From: an uncultured Bacilli bacterium
GTDB taxonomy: Bacteria; Bacillota_I; Bacilli_A; RF39; UBA660
Direction: 5' to 3'
NCBI GenBank assembly: GCA_944372275.1
Contig: CALVYO010000025.1
Coordinates: 1-14,811 of the forward strand
DNA: 14,811 bases
Position 1 is the stretch's first letter; every line of letters begins with the position of its first letter. The position numbers and the translations under genes are program-made. Below the pieces are notes generated by a model, which was not told the DNA's origin, did no database searches, and was given only the letters and a program-made list of their open reading frames with translations. Positions 1 to 7,409 of this stretch are shown here, one piece after another.

Positions 1-93
1 ATCTTGAATAATTGTTTTAGAGTATCTACCAAATCTTTCTCCCATTATATCTTCTAGTGAATAATCATATATTCTTTTTAAAACATCTTGCAT
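1..93 (-). CDS. parC: DNA topoisomerase IV subunit A, N-terminal fragment (runs off the window)
   Basis: Only the first 31 codons are inside the window. They read MQDVLKRIYDYSLEDIMG, then ERFGRYSKTIIQD, matching the conserved ParC start (YDYSLEDIMGxRFGRYSKxIIQDRAxPDVRDG) that comes just before the region leading to the catalytic tyrosine. ParC is the DNA breakage-reunion subunit that pairs with ParE to decatenate daughter chromosomes. The start is supported by an AGGTGA ribosome site 3-4 nt upstream and by the preceding sugar transferase gene ending only 3 nt before the ATG. parE lies one gene upstream on the same strand, which fits a parE-x-parC operon. The assignment rests on a short but highly characteristic stretch; GyrA is the less likely alternative given the neighbouring ParE. 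Confidence 0.88.
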   Translation of the reverse strand, partial: MQDVLKRIYDYSLEDIMGERFGRYSKTIIQD

Positions 94-96
94 AAC

Positions 97-642
97 TCAC
101 CTACCTAATATTCTAATGACTATTGTTTTTAACGACTTAAAAAATATTTTAACATCAAATAACAAACTTAAATTATCGTAATATTCTATATCACATTTTA
201 AAGTATCTTTATAACTCAATTTTCTACCACCATACATTTGAGCTAAACTGATAATACCAGGTTTTACTAAGTATCTTTTAGGACTAATTTCTCCTTCTGG
301 TAATTTCTCACCACATATAAATGCCCTTGGTCCAATAATCGACATATCTCCTTTTAATACATTATAAAATTGTGGTAATTCATTTAAAGCAGTATTGTCG
401 ATAAACTTACTTATTTTACTATAATGACTGTTACCATCTTTATCATATATTCTAGTTCGTATTTTATACATATAAAATGGTTTTTTATTTTTTCCTTCCC
501 TTGGAATTCTAATATCGATTAATGGTAAGCCAATATTAAAGAATGTAATTAATAAAACTATTAGCATTAGTGGGAATGTTAAAATAATAAATATTATCGA
601 TAAAATTATATCTAAAATTCTTTTTAATACTTCATATCTCAT
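97..642 (-). CDS. bacterial sugar transferase (monotopic phosphoglycosyl transferase family) with atypical active site
   Basis: The 181-aa protein has the layout of the small catalytic-only phosphoglycosyl transferases (WcaJ C-terminal/PglC type). It starts with KRILD and a hydrophobic membrane-dipping helix (about residues 10-35), then has YKIRT, NELPQFYNVLKGDMSIIGPR, VKPGIISLAQ and a closing LFDVKIFFKSLKT. Family members move a sugar phosphate from a nucleotide sugar to undecaprenyl phosphate to start cell-surface glycan synthesis. In the family the dyad is Asp-Glu (DELPQ), with Asp as the nucleophile; here it reads Asn-Glu (codon AAT at about 381-383), so activity is uncertain. The start ATG overlaps the parE stop as ATGA with no clear ribosome site, suggesting translational coupling, and the stop lies 3 nt before parC. 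Its place inside a topoisomerase operon is odd. Confidence 0.85.
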   Translation of the reverse strand: MRYEVLKRILDIILSIIFIILTFPLMLIVLLITFFNIGLPLIDIRIPREGKNKKPFYMYKIRTRIYDKDGNSHYSKISKFIDNTALNELPQFYNVLKGDMSIIGPRAFICGEKLPEGEISPKRYLVKPGIISLAQMYGGRKLSYKDTLKCDIEYYDNLSLLFDVKIFFKSLKTIVIRILGR

Positions 643-2540
643 TTTTTATAGTTATCTTGTAAAGTAAAGTCGACATTTTCTTCAATCCATTCTTTTCTTG
701 GCTCTACTTTATCTCCCATTAAAATGCTTACTCTTTTTTCAGCTAAAGCAACATCGGTAATATTTATTTTTACTAAACTTCTAGTATTGGGATTCATCGT
801 TGTTTCCCACAATTGGTCAGCATTCATTTCTCCTAACCCTTTATAACGTTGTGTTTCTAATTTTATTTTTGATTTTTCTAATATCTCTTTTCTTTCTTCA
901 TCTGTCCAAGCATAATAAACTGTTTTACCATTAAATAATTTATATAATGGCGGCATTGCTATATAAAGTTTACCATTTTCAATTAATGGTTTCATATATC
1001 GATAGAAAAAAGTTAATAGTAATACTTGAATATGTGCGCCATCGTCATCGGCATCGGTCATAATAATTACTTTATCGTAATTGCAATCTTTAATGTCAAA
1101 ATCACTACCAACTCCAGCACCCACTGTATGAATAATTGTATTTATTTCTTCATTTTTAAATATTTCTTCTAATTTTGTTTTTTCGCAGTTTAAGACTTTA
1201 CCTCTTAAAGGTAATATTGCTTGGAATTTTCTATCTCTTCCTTGTTTTGCGGAGCCACCAGCTGAATCTCCTTCGACTAAAAATAATTCATTTTTATTTG
1301 GATTTTTTGTTTGGGCTGGTGTCAATTTACCGGATAGGGCTTGTTCTTTTTTGTTTTTACCCTTACCATTTCTTGCTTCATCTCTTGCCTTTCTTGCTGC
1401 TTCTCTTACCATTTTGCTTTTAACCATTTTATTTAAAATATCAGTAGCTATAGCCTTGTTTTCCTCTAAGAAGAATTGTAATTTTTCACTTACAATATTT
1501 TCTACTATTGTCCTAGCTACTGGTGTACCTAATTTAGCCTTTGTTTGGCCTTCAAATTGTAATAATGCTTCTGGTATTTGTAAACTTATTATAGCAGTTA
1601 AACCTTCTCTAGTATCTGTACCTTCTAAATTTTTATCTTTTGCTTTTAAATAGCCATTTGTTCTTGCATAATCGTTAAAAACTTTAGTTAATGCTGTTTT
1701 GAAACCAACTTCGTGAGTTCCACCATCAGTAGTTTTAACATTATTAACGAAACTTATAATATTTTCTGAATATGTATCTGTGTATTGAAGCGCTACTTCG
1801 ACATTGATTCCTTCTTTACTGCCTTCAAAATGAACTACTTTATGTAACTCACTCTTACCATCGTTTAAATATTCGACAAATGATTTTAAGCCATTATCAT
1901 AGCAGAAAACTTCTTGTTTATTATCTTCTTCATCTATTACTTCGACTGTTAATCCTTTAAGTAAAAAAGCAGATTCTTGCATTCTTTCGCATATAAAAAA
2001 AAAAAAAAAATTAGTCGTACTGAAAATAGTGTCATCAGGCATAAATCTAACTTTTGTTCCTGTTTTACTAGTTTTTTCTAATTTTTGTAAAGGTATCTTT
2101 ACTTTACCACCATTCTCAAATCTAATAAAATAAACATAACCATCTCGTTTAATTGTTACTTCCATCCATTTACTTAACGCGTTTACTACTGAACCACCTA
2201 CGCCGTGTAAGCCACCTGATACTTTATATCCTGAAGTTTCAAATTTACCGCCAGCGTGTAATACTGTATATATAACTTCTGGTGTAGACATACCGGATTC
2301 GTGCATTCCTACTGGAACACCTCGTCCTTCATCTTCTACGCTAACTGAACCATCTTTATGAATAATTATTTTTATTTTTTTACCATAACCATTTAATATT
2401 TCGTCGATACTATTATCGACTATTTCCCATACTAAATGATGCAATCCTCTTTTGTCTGTTGAACCAATATACATACCAGGTCTTTTTCTTACTGCTTCTA
2501 GCCCCTCTAGTATTTTTATTGAATTTTCATTGTATGCCAT
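639..2540 (-). CDS. parE: DNA topoisomerase IV subunit B
   Basis: The 633-aa length fits ParE/GyrB. The GHKL ATPase part shows EIVDNSIDE (about 39-47), DEGRGVPVG (70-78) and GGLHGVGGSVVNALS (109-123). The TOPRIM domain shows VEGDSAGGSAKQGRDRKFQ, LPLRGKVLN and the metal-binding DADDDGAHI. The segment FKNEEINTIIHTVGAGVG and the ending VEPRKEWIEENVDF are closer to ParE than GyrB, and a parC start follows on the same strand. It hydrolyses ATP to drive strand passage by topoisomerase IV. The start is backed by AGGTGAT just upstream and a TTGAAA-17-TATAAT promoter. One oddity: residues 178-182 are five phenylalanines from a run of 16 T, where relatives have mixed residues. Confidence 0.95.
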   Translation of the reverse strand: MAYNENSIKILEGLEAVRKRPGMYIGSTDKRGLHHLVWEIVDNSIDEILNGYGKKIKIIIHKDGSVSVEDEGRGVPVGMHESGMSTPEVIYTVLHAGGKFETSGYKVSGGLHGVGGSVVNALSKWMEVTIKRDGYVYFIRFENGGKVKIPLQKLEKTSKTGTKVRFMPDDTIFSTTNFFFFFICERMQESAFLLKGLTVEVIDEEDNKQEVFCYDNGLKSFVEYLNDGKSELHKVVHFEGSKEGINVEVALQYTDTYSENIISFVNNVKTTDGGTHEVGFKTALTKVFNDYARTNGYLKAKDKNLEGTDTREGLTAIISLQIPEALLQFEGQTKAKLGTPVARTIVENIVSEKLQFFLEENKAIATDILNKMVKSKMVREAARKARDEARNGKGKNKKEQALSGKLTPAQTKNPNKNELFLVEGDSAGGSAKQGRDRKFQAILPLRGKVLNCEKTKLEEIFKNEEINTIIHTVGAGVGSDFDIKDCNYDKVIIMTDADDDGAHIQVLLLTFFYRYMKPLIENGKLYIAMPPLYKLFNGKTVYYAWTDEERKEILEKSKIKLETQRYKGLGEMNADQLWETTMNPNTRSLVKINITDVALAEKRVSILMGDKVEPRKEWIEENVDFTLQDNYKK

Positions 2541-2555
2541 TTTATCACCTATTTA

Positions 2556-2584
2556 ATTATATCTTAAAAAACTTTATTTTTCAA
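2556..2584 (-). promoter_or_regulatory. promoter of the parE operon
   Basis: On the minus strand a -35 TTGAAA (2579-2584) is separated by exactly 17 nt from a -10 TATAAT (2556-2561). It lies about 15 nt before the parE start codon, giving a very short leader that still includes the AGGTGAT ribosome site. It is divergent from the promoter of the 57-aa gene. Confidence 0.8.
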
Positions 2585-2621
2585 CAAAAAAATATAATAA
2601 ACACCAAAAAATATAAGTGTA

Positions 2622-2650
2622 TTGATTATTGATTAAAAATAATATATAAT
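2622..2650 (+). promoter_or_regulatory. promoter of the 57-aa gene
   Basis: TTGATT (2622-2627), a 17-nt spacer and a perfect TATAAT (2645-2650) form a strong sigma-A-type promoter. The ribosome site AAAGGAGG follows at 2656-2663. It supports the small gene at 2672 being real and expressed. Confidence 0.8.
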
Positions 2651-2671
2651 ACTATAAAGGAGGAAACTTAA

Positions 2672-2845
2672 ATGAATGAACCATATAATCAAAATCAAAA
2701 AAAATTAGTTAAATCTTATAAATATCAACCAAAATCATCATATTTTTGTATAATTGAAAAAACTCCAACACAACCAATAGGTGAACATTCAAAAGGATGG
2801 TCACCAGAATTACAACAAAAATTAGAAAAACGTCGCAAAAAATAA
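2672..2845 (+). CDS. small basic protein of unknown function, 57 aa
   Basis: ATG at 2672 opens 57 codons ending TAA at 2845. It begins MNEPYNQNQKKLVKSYKYQP, continues with SSYFCIIEKTPTQPIGEH and ends in the basic helix-like stretch SKGWSPELQQKLEKRRKK. I do not recognise the family. The protein has no membrane segment or signal peptide; it is Lys/Gln-rich with one Cys (residue 26) and one Trp (43). The case for a real gene is strong: a TTGATT-17-TATAAT promoter, a near-perfect AAAGGAGG ribosome site 8 nt before the ATG, and an A/T-only hairpin terminator shortly after the stop. It stands alone between parE (divergent) and the repeat protein (co-directional). Confidence 0.8.
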   Translation: MNEPYNQNQKKLVKSYKYQPKSSYFCIIEKTPTQPIGEHSKGWSPELQQKLEKRRKK

Positions 2846-2868
2846 GATTTATTTAAAATATAATAATT

Positions 2869-2906
2869 AATAATTTAATATCTTTATAATATTAAATTAT
2901 TTTTAT
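2869..2906 (+). terminator. AT-only intrinsic terminator after the 57-aa gene
   Basis: A 13-bp perfect stem (2869-2881 with 2889-2901, loop CTTTATA) is followed by a T-rich tail. The stem holds no G or C, so its strength is uncertain. It lies 23 nt after the stop codon. Confidence 0.6.
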
Positions 2907-3053
2907 TTTGTAATTTAAAAAAAGAAACTAATCAAGAAATAATTTTGATATTTTTTAGAAATTTATCACAAATTTAAAACAATTTTTGTTTTTTTATATT
3001 TACTTTTGAATTAATATATGTTATCCTTAATAAAGAATAGGAGTAGATATAAT

Positions 3054-5024
3054 ATGAATGAAAATTTTAATAATGAAAATAATAGTTTAAATTCGCAACC
3101 TGCACAACCAGTTCAACCTGCACAACCAGTTCAACCTGCACAACCAGTTCAACCTGCACAACCTGTACAACCTGCACAACCAGTTCAACCTGCACAACCA
3201 GTTCAACCTGCACAACCGGTTCAACCTGCACAACCGGTTCAACCTGCACAACCAGTTCAACCCGCACAACCTGCACAACCAGTTCAACCCGCACAACCTG
3301 CACAAACACCAGAAAACATACAAATGGTAGATGATGATGAAAGTGATTTAAAAAACATTAAAAGTAATAAATTAATAATTTTAATTATAGTTTTAATTAT
3401 TTTATTAATTGCTAGTGGTGTTGGATTATTCTTTGTTTTAAACAAATCCAAAGATCCAAAAACAATTTTTATGGAATCAATTGCCGAAGTAAAAAAACAA
3501 ATCAATAATCTTACAAGTGATTTAGATACTGATGTTGAAACAGTTGATAATAACAAAATTATTCTTAACAGCAATATTACATTCGATACCAATACTGAAG
3601 ATTTAAAAGTTTTAAAAGAATTAAAATTAAATTTCTTATATGAAATGGACTATCAAAATAAATATTTTAATATAGCAACTATATTAGGCGATAATAATAA
3701 ACAAATTGCTGATTTACTTATTTATCTATCAAATAATGCTTTATTTTTAGAATCAGAAAGTTTATTTAGTAAGGTTGTAAAAATTGATGACGTTAATTTT
3801 GATGAATTATTACAAAATGAAAATAATGCAGAATTAAAAGAAAATGCAGAAGATTTTAAATACTTAATTAATAATATGTTAGATTATATTTCAAATTCAT
3901 TAGTTGAAGATAACTTTAGTAAAGAAAAAGAAAAAATAACTATTAATGGCGAAAGTATTGATGTTACTTCAAATATATATAATGTTAATCAAGAAATTGC
4001 AAATACGATGAAAAGAAGTGTTATTGAAAAAATATTAAATGATGAAAAATTTATTGAAATATTAGCTAAATATAATGAAATGACTGTTGATGAAATTAAA
4101 ACAAAATTAAATGAAGAGAAAGAAAAAGATTTTGTATTAGTAAGCGATGATGCCTATCTTTCAGCAGGCAAATCAGAAGCTAGTATGATTTATAGTAGTA
4201 TAAGTAGTTATTGTTCTTTAAGTAGTTTAAAAAAAGAAATAGGAACATTTACTAGTGATGATGTATATTGTGAAAATAAAGTATCTTTTACAGAAGATGA
4301 AATTTCTAAAATGGTTAATTTAGGAAATGCTAAAATTAACAAATTAAGTTATACAGATAAAATAAGTGAATTAGTTGTAGAAAGTAACGGTTATATTTTT
4401 ACTCTTCAAAGTGATGGTACTTTTAAAGAAGAAAAACAATCTAATGATGAATTAAATATTACATTTAAAATATATACAAAAGGAAATGATTTTATTGGTC
4501 TTAATATTGTAGATGATGAAACCAAGATGACATATACTGATTACAAAGATGTTATTGATTTTGTTATTAATGACAAAGGTAGTGATAAATTAATAATCAA
4601 AAATGAAAATAGTATTACTAATATTACAATGCAAAATGATGATATGACATACAAAGCAACTTTCAATAATGGAGAAACTAAAGAATTAAATTTGAATTTT
4701 AATGAAGAATTAAATGCTAATATCAAATTTCAAACTGAAAATATAAGTGATGATGAAAAAAATGTTAAAACTACTATAACTTTAAATAGTAATGGTGACA
4801 TTGAAATGGATTTAACAGTTAATATCGATTCAACTATATATACAAACAAAGATATCGAAATAAAAAAACCTAATAGTTATATTGAACTTGAAGAGTTAAC
4901 TGAAAATGATATTCAAGAAATAATGGAAAATTTATATAAAAATGCTGAAGGTACATTTTTAGAAGAAATTTTAAATTTATTAGTTGGTGTTGAAAATCCA
5001 GATTCTAATTTAGATATATATTAA
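3054..5024 (+). CDS. single-pass membrane protein with N-terminal QPAQPV repeats and large C-terminal domain
   Basis: I place the start at ATG 3054 (MNENFNNENN) because AGGAG at 3039-3043 is correctly spaced; an earlier ATG at 3018 has no ribosome site. The 656-aa product has a short Asn-rich start, a low-complexity Q/P/A/V repeat (residues 15-83), an acidic patch (VDDDESD), one membrane helix (about 106-130, very Ile/Leu-rich) and about 520 residues beyond it that should face outside by positive-inside logic. The outer part is acidic and Asn/Asp/Lys-rich, with many short beta-like alternations (for example VKTTITLNSNGDIEMDLTV), and carries the only Cys residues, within SSYCSLSS and DVYCENK. 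I do not recognise the family; a surface or envelope sensor/scaffold is a guess. It ends at a clear terminator. Confidence 0.85.
   Translation: MNENFNNENNSLNSQPAQPVQPAQPVQPAQPVQPAQPVQPAQPVQPAQPVQPAQPVQPAQPVQPAQPVQPAQPAQPVQPAQPAQTPENIQMVDDDESDLKNIKSNKLIILIIVLIILLIASGVGLFFVLNKSKDPKTIFMESIAEVKKQINNLTSDLDTDVETVDNNKIILNSNITFDTNTEDLKVLKELKLNFLYEMDYQNKYFNIATILGDNNKQIADLLIYLSNNALFLESESLFSKVVKIDDVNFDELLQNENNAELKENAEDFKYLINNMLDYISNSLVEDNFSKEKEKITINGESIDVTSNIYNVNQEIANTMKRSVIEKILNDEKFIEILAKYNEMTVDEIKTKLNEEKEKDFVLVSDDAYLSAGKSEASMIYSSISSYCSLSSLKKEIGTFTSDDVYCENKVSFTEDEISKMVNLGNAKINKLSYTDKISELVVESNGYIFTLQSDGTFKEEKQSNDELNITFKIYTKGNDFIGLNIVDDETKMTYTDYKDVIDFVINDKGSDKLIIKNENSITNITMQNDDMTYKATFNNGETKELNLNFNEELNANIKFQTENISDDEKNVKTTITLNSNGDIEMDLTVNIDSTIYTNKDIEIKKPNSYIELEELTENDIQEIMENLYKNAEGTFLEEILNLLVGVENPDSNLDIY
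3096..3302 (+). repeat. 18-bp coding tandem repeat (QPAQPV)
   Basis: Nine 18-bp units encoding Gln-Pro-Ala-Gln-Pro-Val run in tandem, followed by an irregular tail of units ending in Ala or shortened to QPV. Most units read caacctgcacaaccagtt; variation is almost all at the last two codons (ccagtt, ccggtt, cctgta), pointing to recent duplication. The unit length is a multiple of three, so copy-number change would keep the frame. The tract is richer in C and G than its surroundings. Confidence 0.95.
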
Positions 5025-5050
5025 AAGTGTTAACAAACACTTTTTTTATT
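5023..5050 (+). terminator. intrinsic terminator of the repeat membrane protein
   Basis: AAAAGTGTT (5023-5031) pairs with AACACTTTT (5036-5044) over a 4-nt loop and is followed by a long T-rich tail. The stem begins inside the stop codon. Confidence 0.85.
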
Positions 5051-5060
5051 TTTTTAAATA

Positions 5061-5069
5061 TGCTAAAAT
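5061..5069 (+). promoter_or_regulatory. extended -10 promoter element of rnhC
   Basis: TGCTAAAAT gives an extended -10 (TG, one base, TAAAAT at 5064-5069). The -35 position holds only T residues, which an extended -10 can tolerate. AGGTGAT at 5076-5082 is the ribosome site. Confidence 0.5.
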
Positions 5070-5087
5070 ATTTTTAGGTGATTGTTA

Positions 5088-6038
5088 ATGACTATAACTT
5101 TAAAAGTTAGTGAAAATACTAAACAAAAAATGATTGAATATTTTGAAGATAAAAAAAGGCCTAAAACGCCTGACTATGCTATTTTTCAAGCAGATGAAGC
5201 CGATACTGTAGTTACACTTTATAATTCGGGTAAGGCTGTATTTCAAGGAATAAGTGCTGATATAGACGCAAATATGTGGAAAGAGATGGAACGTCATTTA
5301 AATCCAAATAAAGCTGTGGAAATGACTAACAGTAATGACAAAAAGAAAAAAGATAAAGTGGTTGAAAAAATAGATCCTAAAATTTATTATGCTACTACTA
5401 TCGGATCTGATGAGGTTGGAACAGGTGACTATTTTGGTCCTATTGTCGTTACTGCAACATACGTAGAAAAAGAAAATATTCCTTTTTTAGAAGAATTAGG
5501 TGTAAAAGATTCTAAAAAATTAACCGATGAGAAAATATTGGAAATTGTACCACAAATAATTAAAAAAATTCCTTACGAATGTATCATCCTATCTAACAAA
5601 GAATATAATGAAAATTACACTACTGATATGAATATGAATAAAGTTAAAGCAATATTACATAATAAGGTTCTTAAAAAATTGTTAGAAAAATATAATGCAG
5701 AATATGTTGTTGTCGATCAATTTGCACAACCATTTGTTTATTATAATTATTTAAAAGGAACTAATTATGTAAGAAATATCACCTTTATGACTAAAGCTGA
5801 AGATAAATGTTTATCAGTAGCGTGTGCTTCATTAATAAGTCGCTATGTATTTTTAAAACAATTTGATAAATTAGGTGAATCTATCGATACATTTTTAATT
5901 AAAGGTGCAAGTGATAAAGTCGATGAATTAGGTGTTAAAATTGTTAAAAAATATGGAATTGATAAATTAAAAGAAGTTGCTAAGTTAAATTTTAAAAACA
6001 CAGAAAAAATTAAAAATATAATCGAAAAAACTGTATAA
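5088..6038 (+). CDS. rnhC: ribonuclease HIII
   Basis: This enzyme cuts the RNA strand of RNA-DNA hybrids. The 316-aa length fits RNase HIII rather than the shorter RNase HII. Residues 1 to about 90 form the extra N-terminal TBP-like substrate-binding domain, followed by a Lys-rich linker. The catalytic part begins with GSDEVGTGDYFGPIVV, the family's GxDEVG signature supplying the first Asp and Glu; later come VKDSKKL, VVVDQFAQP (third acidic residue) and a conserved AEDKCLSVACASLISR block. I chose ATG 5088 (MTITLKVSEN) because AGGTG ends 7 nt before it; a TTG two codons earlier falls inside the ribosome site. The gene converges on cdaR, and its stop codon lies within a shared bidirectional terminator. 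Confidence 0.95.
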   Translation: MTITLKVSENTKQKMIEYFEDKKRPKTPDYAIFQADEADTVVTLYNSGKAVFQGISADIDANMWKEMERHLNPNKAVEMTNSNDKKKKDKVVEKIDPKIYYATTIGSDEVGTGDYFGPIVVTATYVEKENIPFLEELGVKDSKKLTDEKILEIVPQIIKKIPYECIILSNKEYNENYTTDMNMNKVKAILHNKVLKKLLEKYNAEYVVVDQFAQPFVYYNYLKGTNYVRNITFMTKAEDKCLSVACASLISRYVFLKQFDKLGESIDTFLIKGASDKVDELGVKIVKKYGIDKLKEVAKLNFKNTEKIKNIIEKTV

Positions 6039-6056
6039 AATTATACAGTTTTAATT
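6025..6056. terminator. bidirectional terminator between rnhC and cdaR
   Basis: AAAACTGTATAA (6027-6038) pairs perfectly with TTATACAGTTTT (6041-6052) over a 2-nt loop, with T tracts on both strands. The stop codons of rnhC (6036-6038) and cdaR (6051-6053) both fall inside or at the edge of the hairpin. Confidence 0.9.
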
Positions 6057-7409
6057 TTCGCGAATTTCTACTTCCATCTTCAAAATAGATGATAAATATT
6101 CTACTCTTGGATCATTACCTCTAACCATAATATCAACAACATGTTTTCCTACTCCTAAACCTTTTAAATCGATATAAACATAAATATCTTCTTTAGATAT
6201 ATCTTTAATTATATCATTTACACCTTTCAATTTTATAGGAACTGAATCAAAGGCTACTACTGCAACATAATTTTTAGCTAAATTATCCGCATTTATTACC
6301 ACGTCATCTATTTCAGAATAACCTATATCACTACTTAGTTTTACATCAATTGTTACATTATTTATACTCATATATTTAACGCCAACTGGTTTTTCTAAGT
6401 CTACTTTAAATTGTGTGTCTTCTGATAGACCTTCAATATTAATATATGCAGGTATATACTCTATCGTTGATATTACATCACTAGGTCCATAAATTGTTAC
6501 ATTTGTACTTTCATTATTATTAATTATAAAATTACTAATACCCATATTATATATTACATTACCTGTTGGTACAACTTGAATTGGTACTTCTTTACTTGGC
6601 GAGTTAATTACTAAATCAACAGTTACGTTAGCAGGACTTATTTCAACATCAACAACATTACCTGCCTCATCATAAGCTCTTAAAGTAGCATTAACTGTGA
6701 TTTTTTCACCTAATTCAAACTTAGGTAAAGTTTTTACATCAACTAAAGCTTTTACTGTTGCAACTTTGTCAATTTTATAAGAAGCACCTTTAATAACAAC
6801 AGAGTCAGTGTTAGAAGTCATTTCCTCAATTATATATCTTTGATCTAAAGAATCTTGATTCAATAGATCTATTGATAATGTTTTAGTTGCTGATACTTTT
6901 TCATATATAACTACGGTTGCTACTGAAGGATTAATACTATATTTTATTCCACTACTTAATTGATCGTATTTAATATCAACTTTATGCGTTCCAGGTTTTA
7001 ATCCCCATAAATCAATTACAACTTCATTAGTTGGTGATTGTTTAGCTATATATAAATCTGCTTTATTACCTATTAAAGTTATATCAACACTTTCTGGAAC
7101 ACCTTCAACCACATAATTATCCTCATCATATAAAACTTTTACTTGTTCAATATCCAAAACTTCAGCTGAACTTTCTGAAAAAGTTAATATTTTTTGGTCG
7201 ATAACGATAAATGTAAAAATTGCTATAATTAATGAAATAAATAATAAAGTATTTGACTTAGAAAGCCAATTTTCAAATCTTTTACTTGGTTTATCATACT
7301 TTTTATTTATTAATAAAATTAATTTACTAATAGGTATTACTATTAATTTATCGATAATCTTTGAGAAAAAAAATCCGATATTTTTAAGCATTTTCATTAC
7401 TTGCTTCAT
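6051..7409 (-). CDS. cdaR: CdaA regulatory protein, YbbR-domain membrane protein
   Basis: The 452-aa protein has a basic cytoplasmic start, one membrane helix (about residues 53-72, LLFISLIIAIFTFIVI) and a long outer part made of repeated beta-rich YbbR-like modules. Examples are VDITLIGNKADLYIAKQ, VVIKGASYKIDKVATVKALVDV, VTIYGPSDVISTIEYIPAYINI and the last one ending VEIREN. In Bacillus and Listeria this protein (YbbR/CdaR) binds and modulates the membrane diadenylate cyclase. The gene overlaps the 3' end of cdaA by 26 bp, and GAGGAGG 9 nt before ATG 7409, inside cdaA, fixes the start. The usual third operon gene, glmM, is not downstream: the operon ends here at the shared terminator. The family call is firm; the regulatory role is inferred from relatives. 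Confidence 0.9.
   Translation of the reverse strand: MKQVMKMLKNIGFFFSKIIDKLIVIPISKLILLINKKYDKPSKRFENWLSKSNTLLFISLIIAIFTFIVIDQKILTFSESSAEVLDIEQVKVLYDEDNYVVEGVPESVDITLIGNKADLYIAKQSPTNEVVIDLWGLKPGTHKVDIKYDQLSSGIKYSINPSVATVVIYEKVSATKTLSIDLLNQDSLDQRYIIEEMTSNTDSVVIKGASYKIDKVATVKALVDVKTLPKFELGEKITVNATLRAYDEAGNVVDVEISPANVTVDLVINSPSKEVPIQVVPTGNVIYNMGISNFIINNNESTNVTIYGPSDVISTIEYIPAYINIEGLSEDTQFKVDLEKPVGVKYMSINNVTIDVKLSSDIGYSEIDDVVINADNLAKNYVAVVAFDSVPIKLKGVNDIIKDISKEDIYVYIDLKGLGVGKHVVDIMVRGNDPRVEYLSSILKMEVEIREN

Noticed and set aside
3021..3036. TATCCTTAATAAAGA upstream of the repeat membrane protein resembles TATCCTTAACAAAGA in the integrase leader.
   Set aside because: One 15-bp near match is common by chance at this base composition, and the 3021 copy has no partner strand to form the P1 stem.
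3018..3053. Upstream ATG at 3018 as the start of the repeat membrane protein.
   Set aside because: No ribosome site precedes it, and the added residues are unlike a signal peptide, whereas ATG 3054 has AGGAG at proper spacing.
3096..3302. Tandem repeats considered as a CRISPR array.
   Set aside because: Units of 18 and 24 bp are contiguous without unique spacers and lie in frame inside coding sequence; no cas gene is present.
3067..3323. Minus-strand frames across the QPAQPV repeat.
   Set aside because: Same cause: shadow frames of an in-frame tandem repeat, with no start signals.
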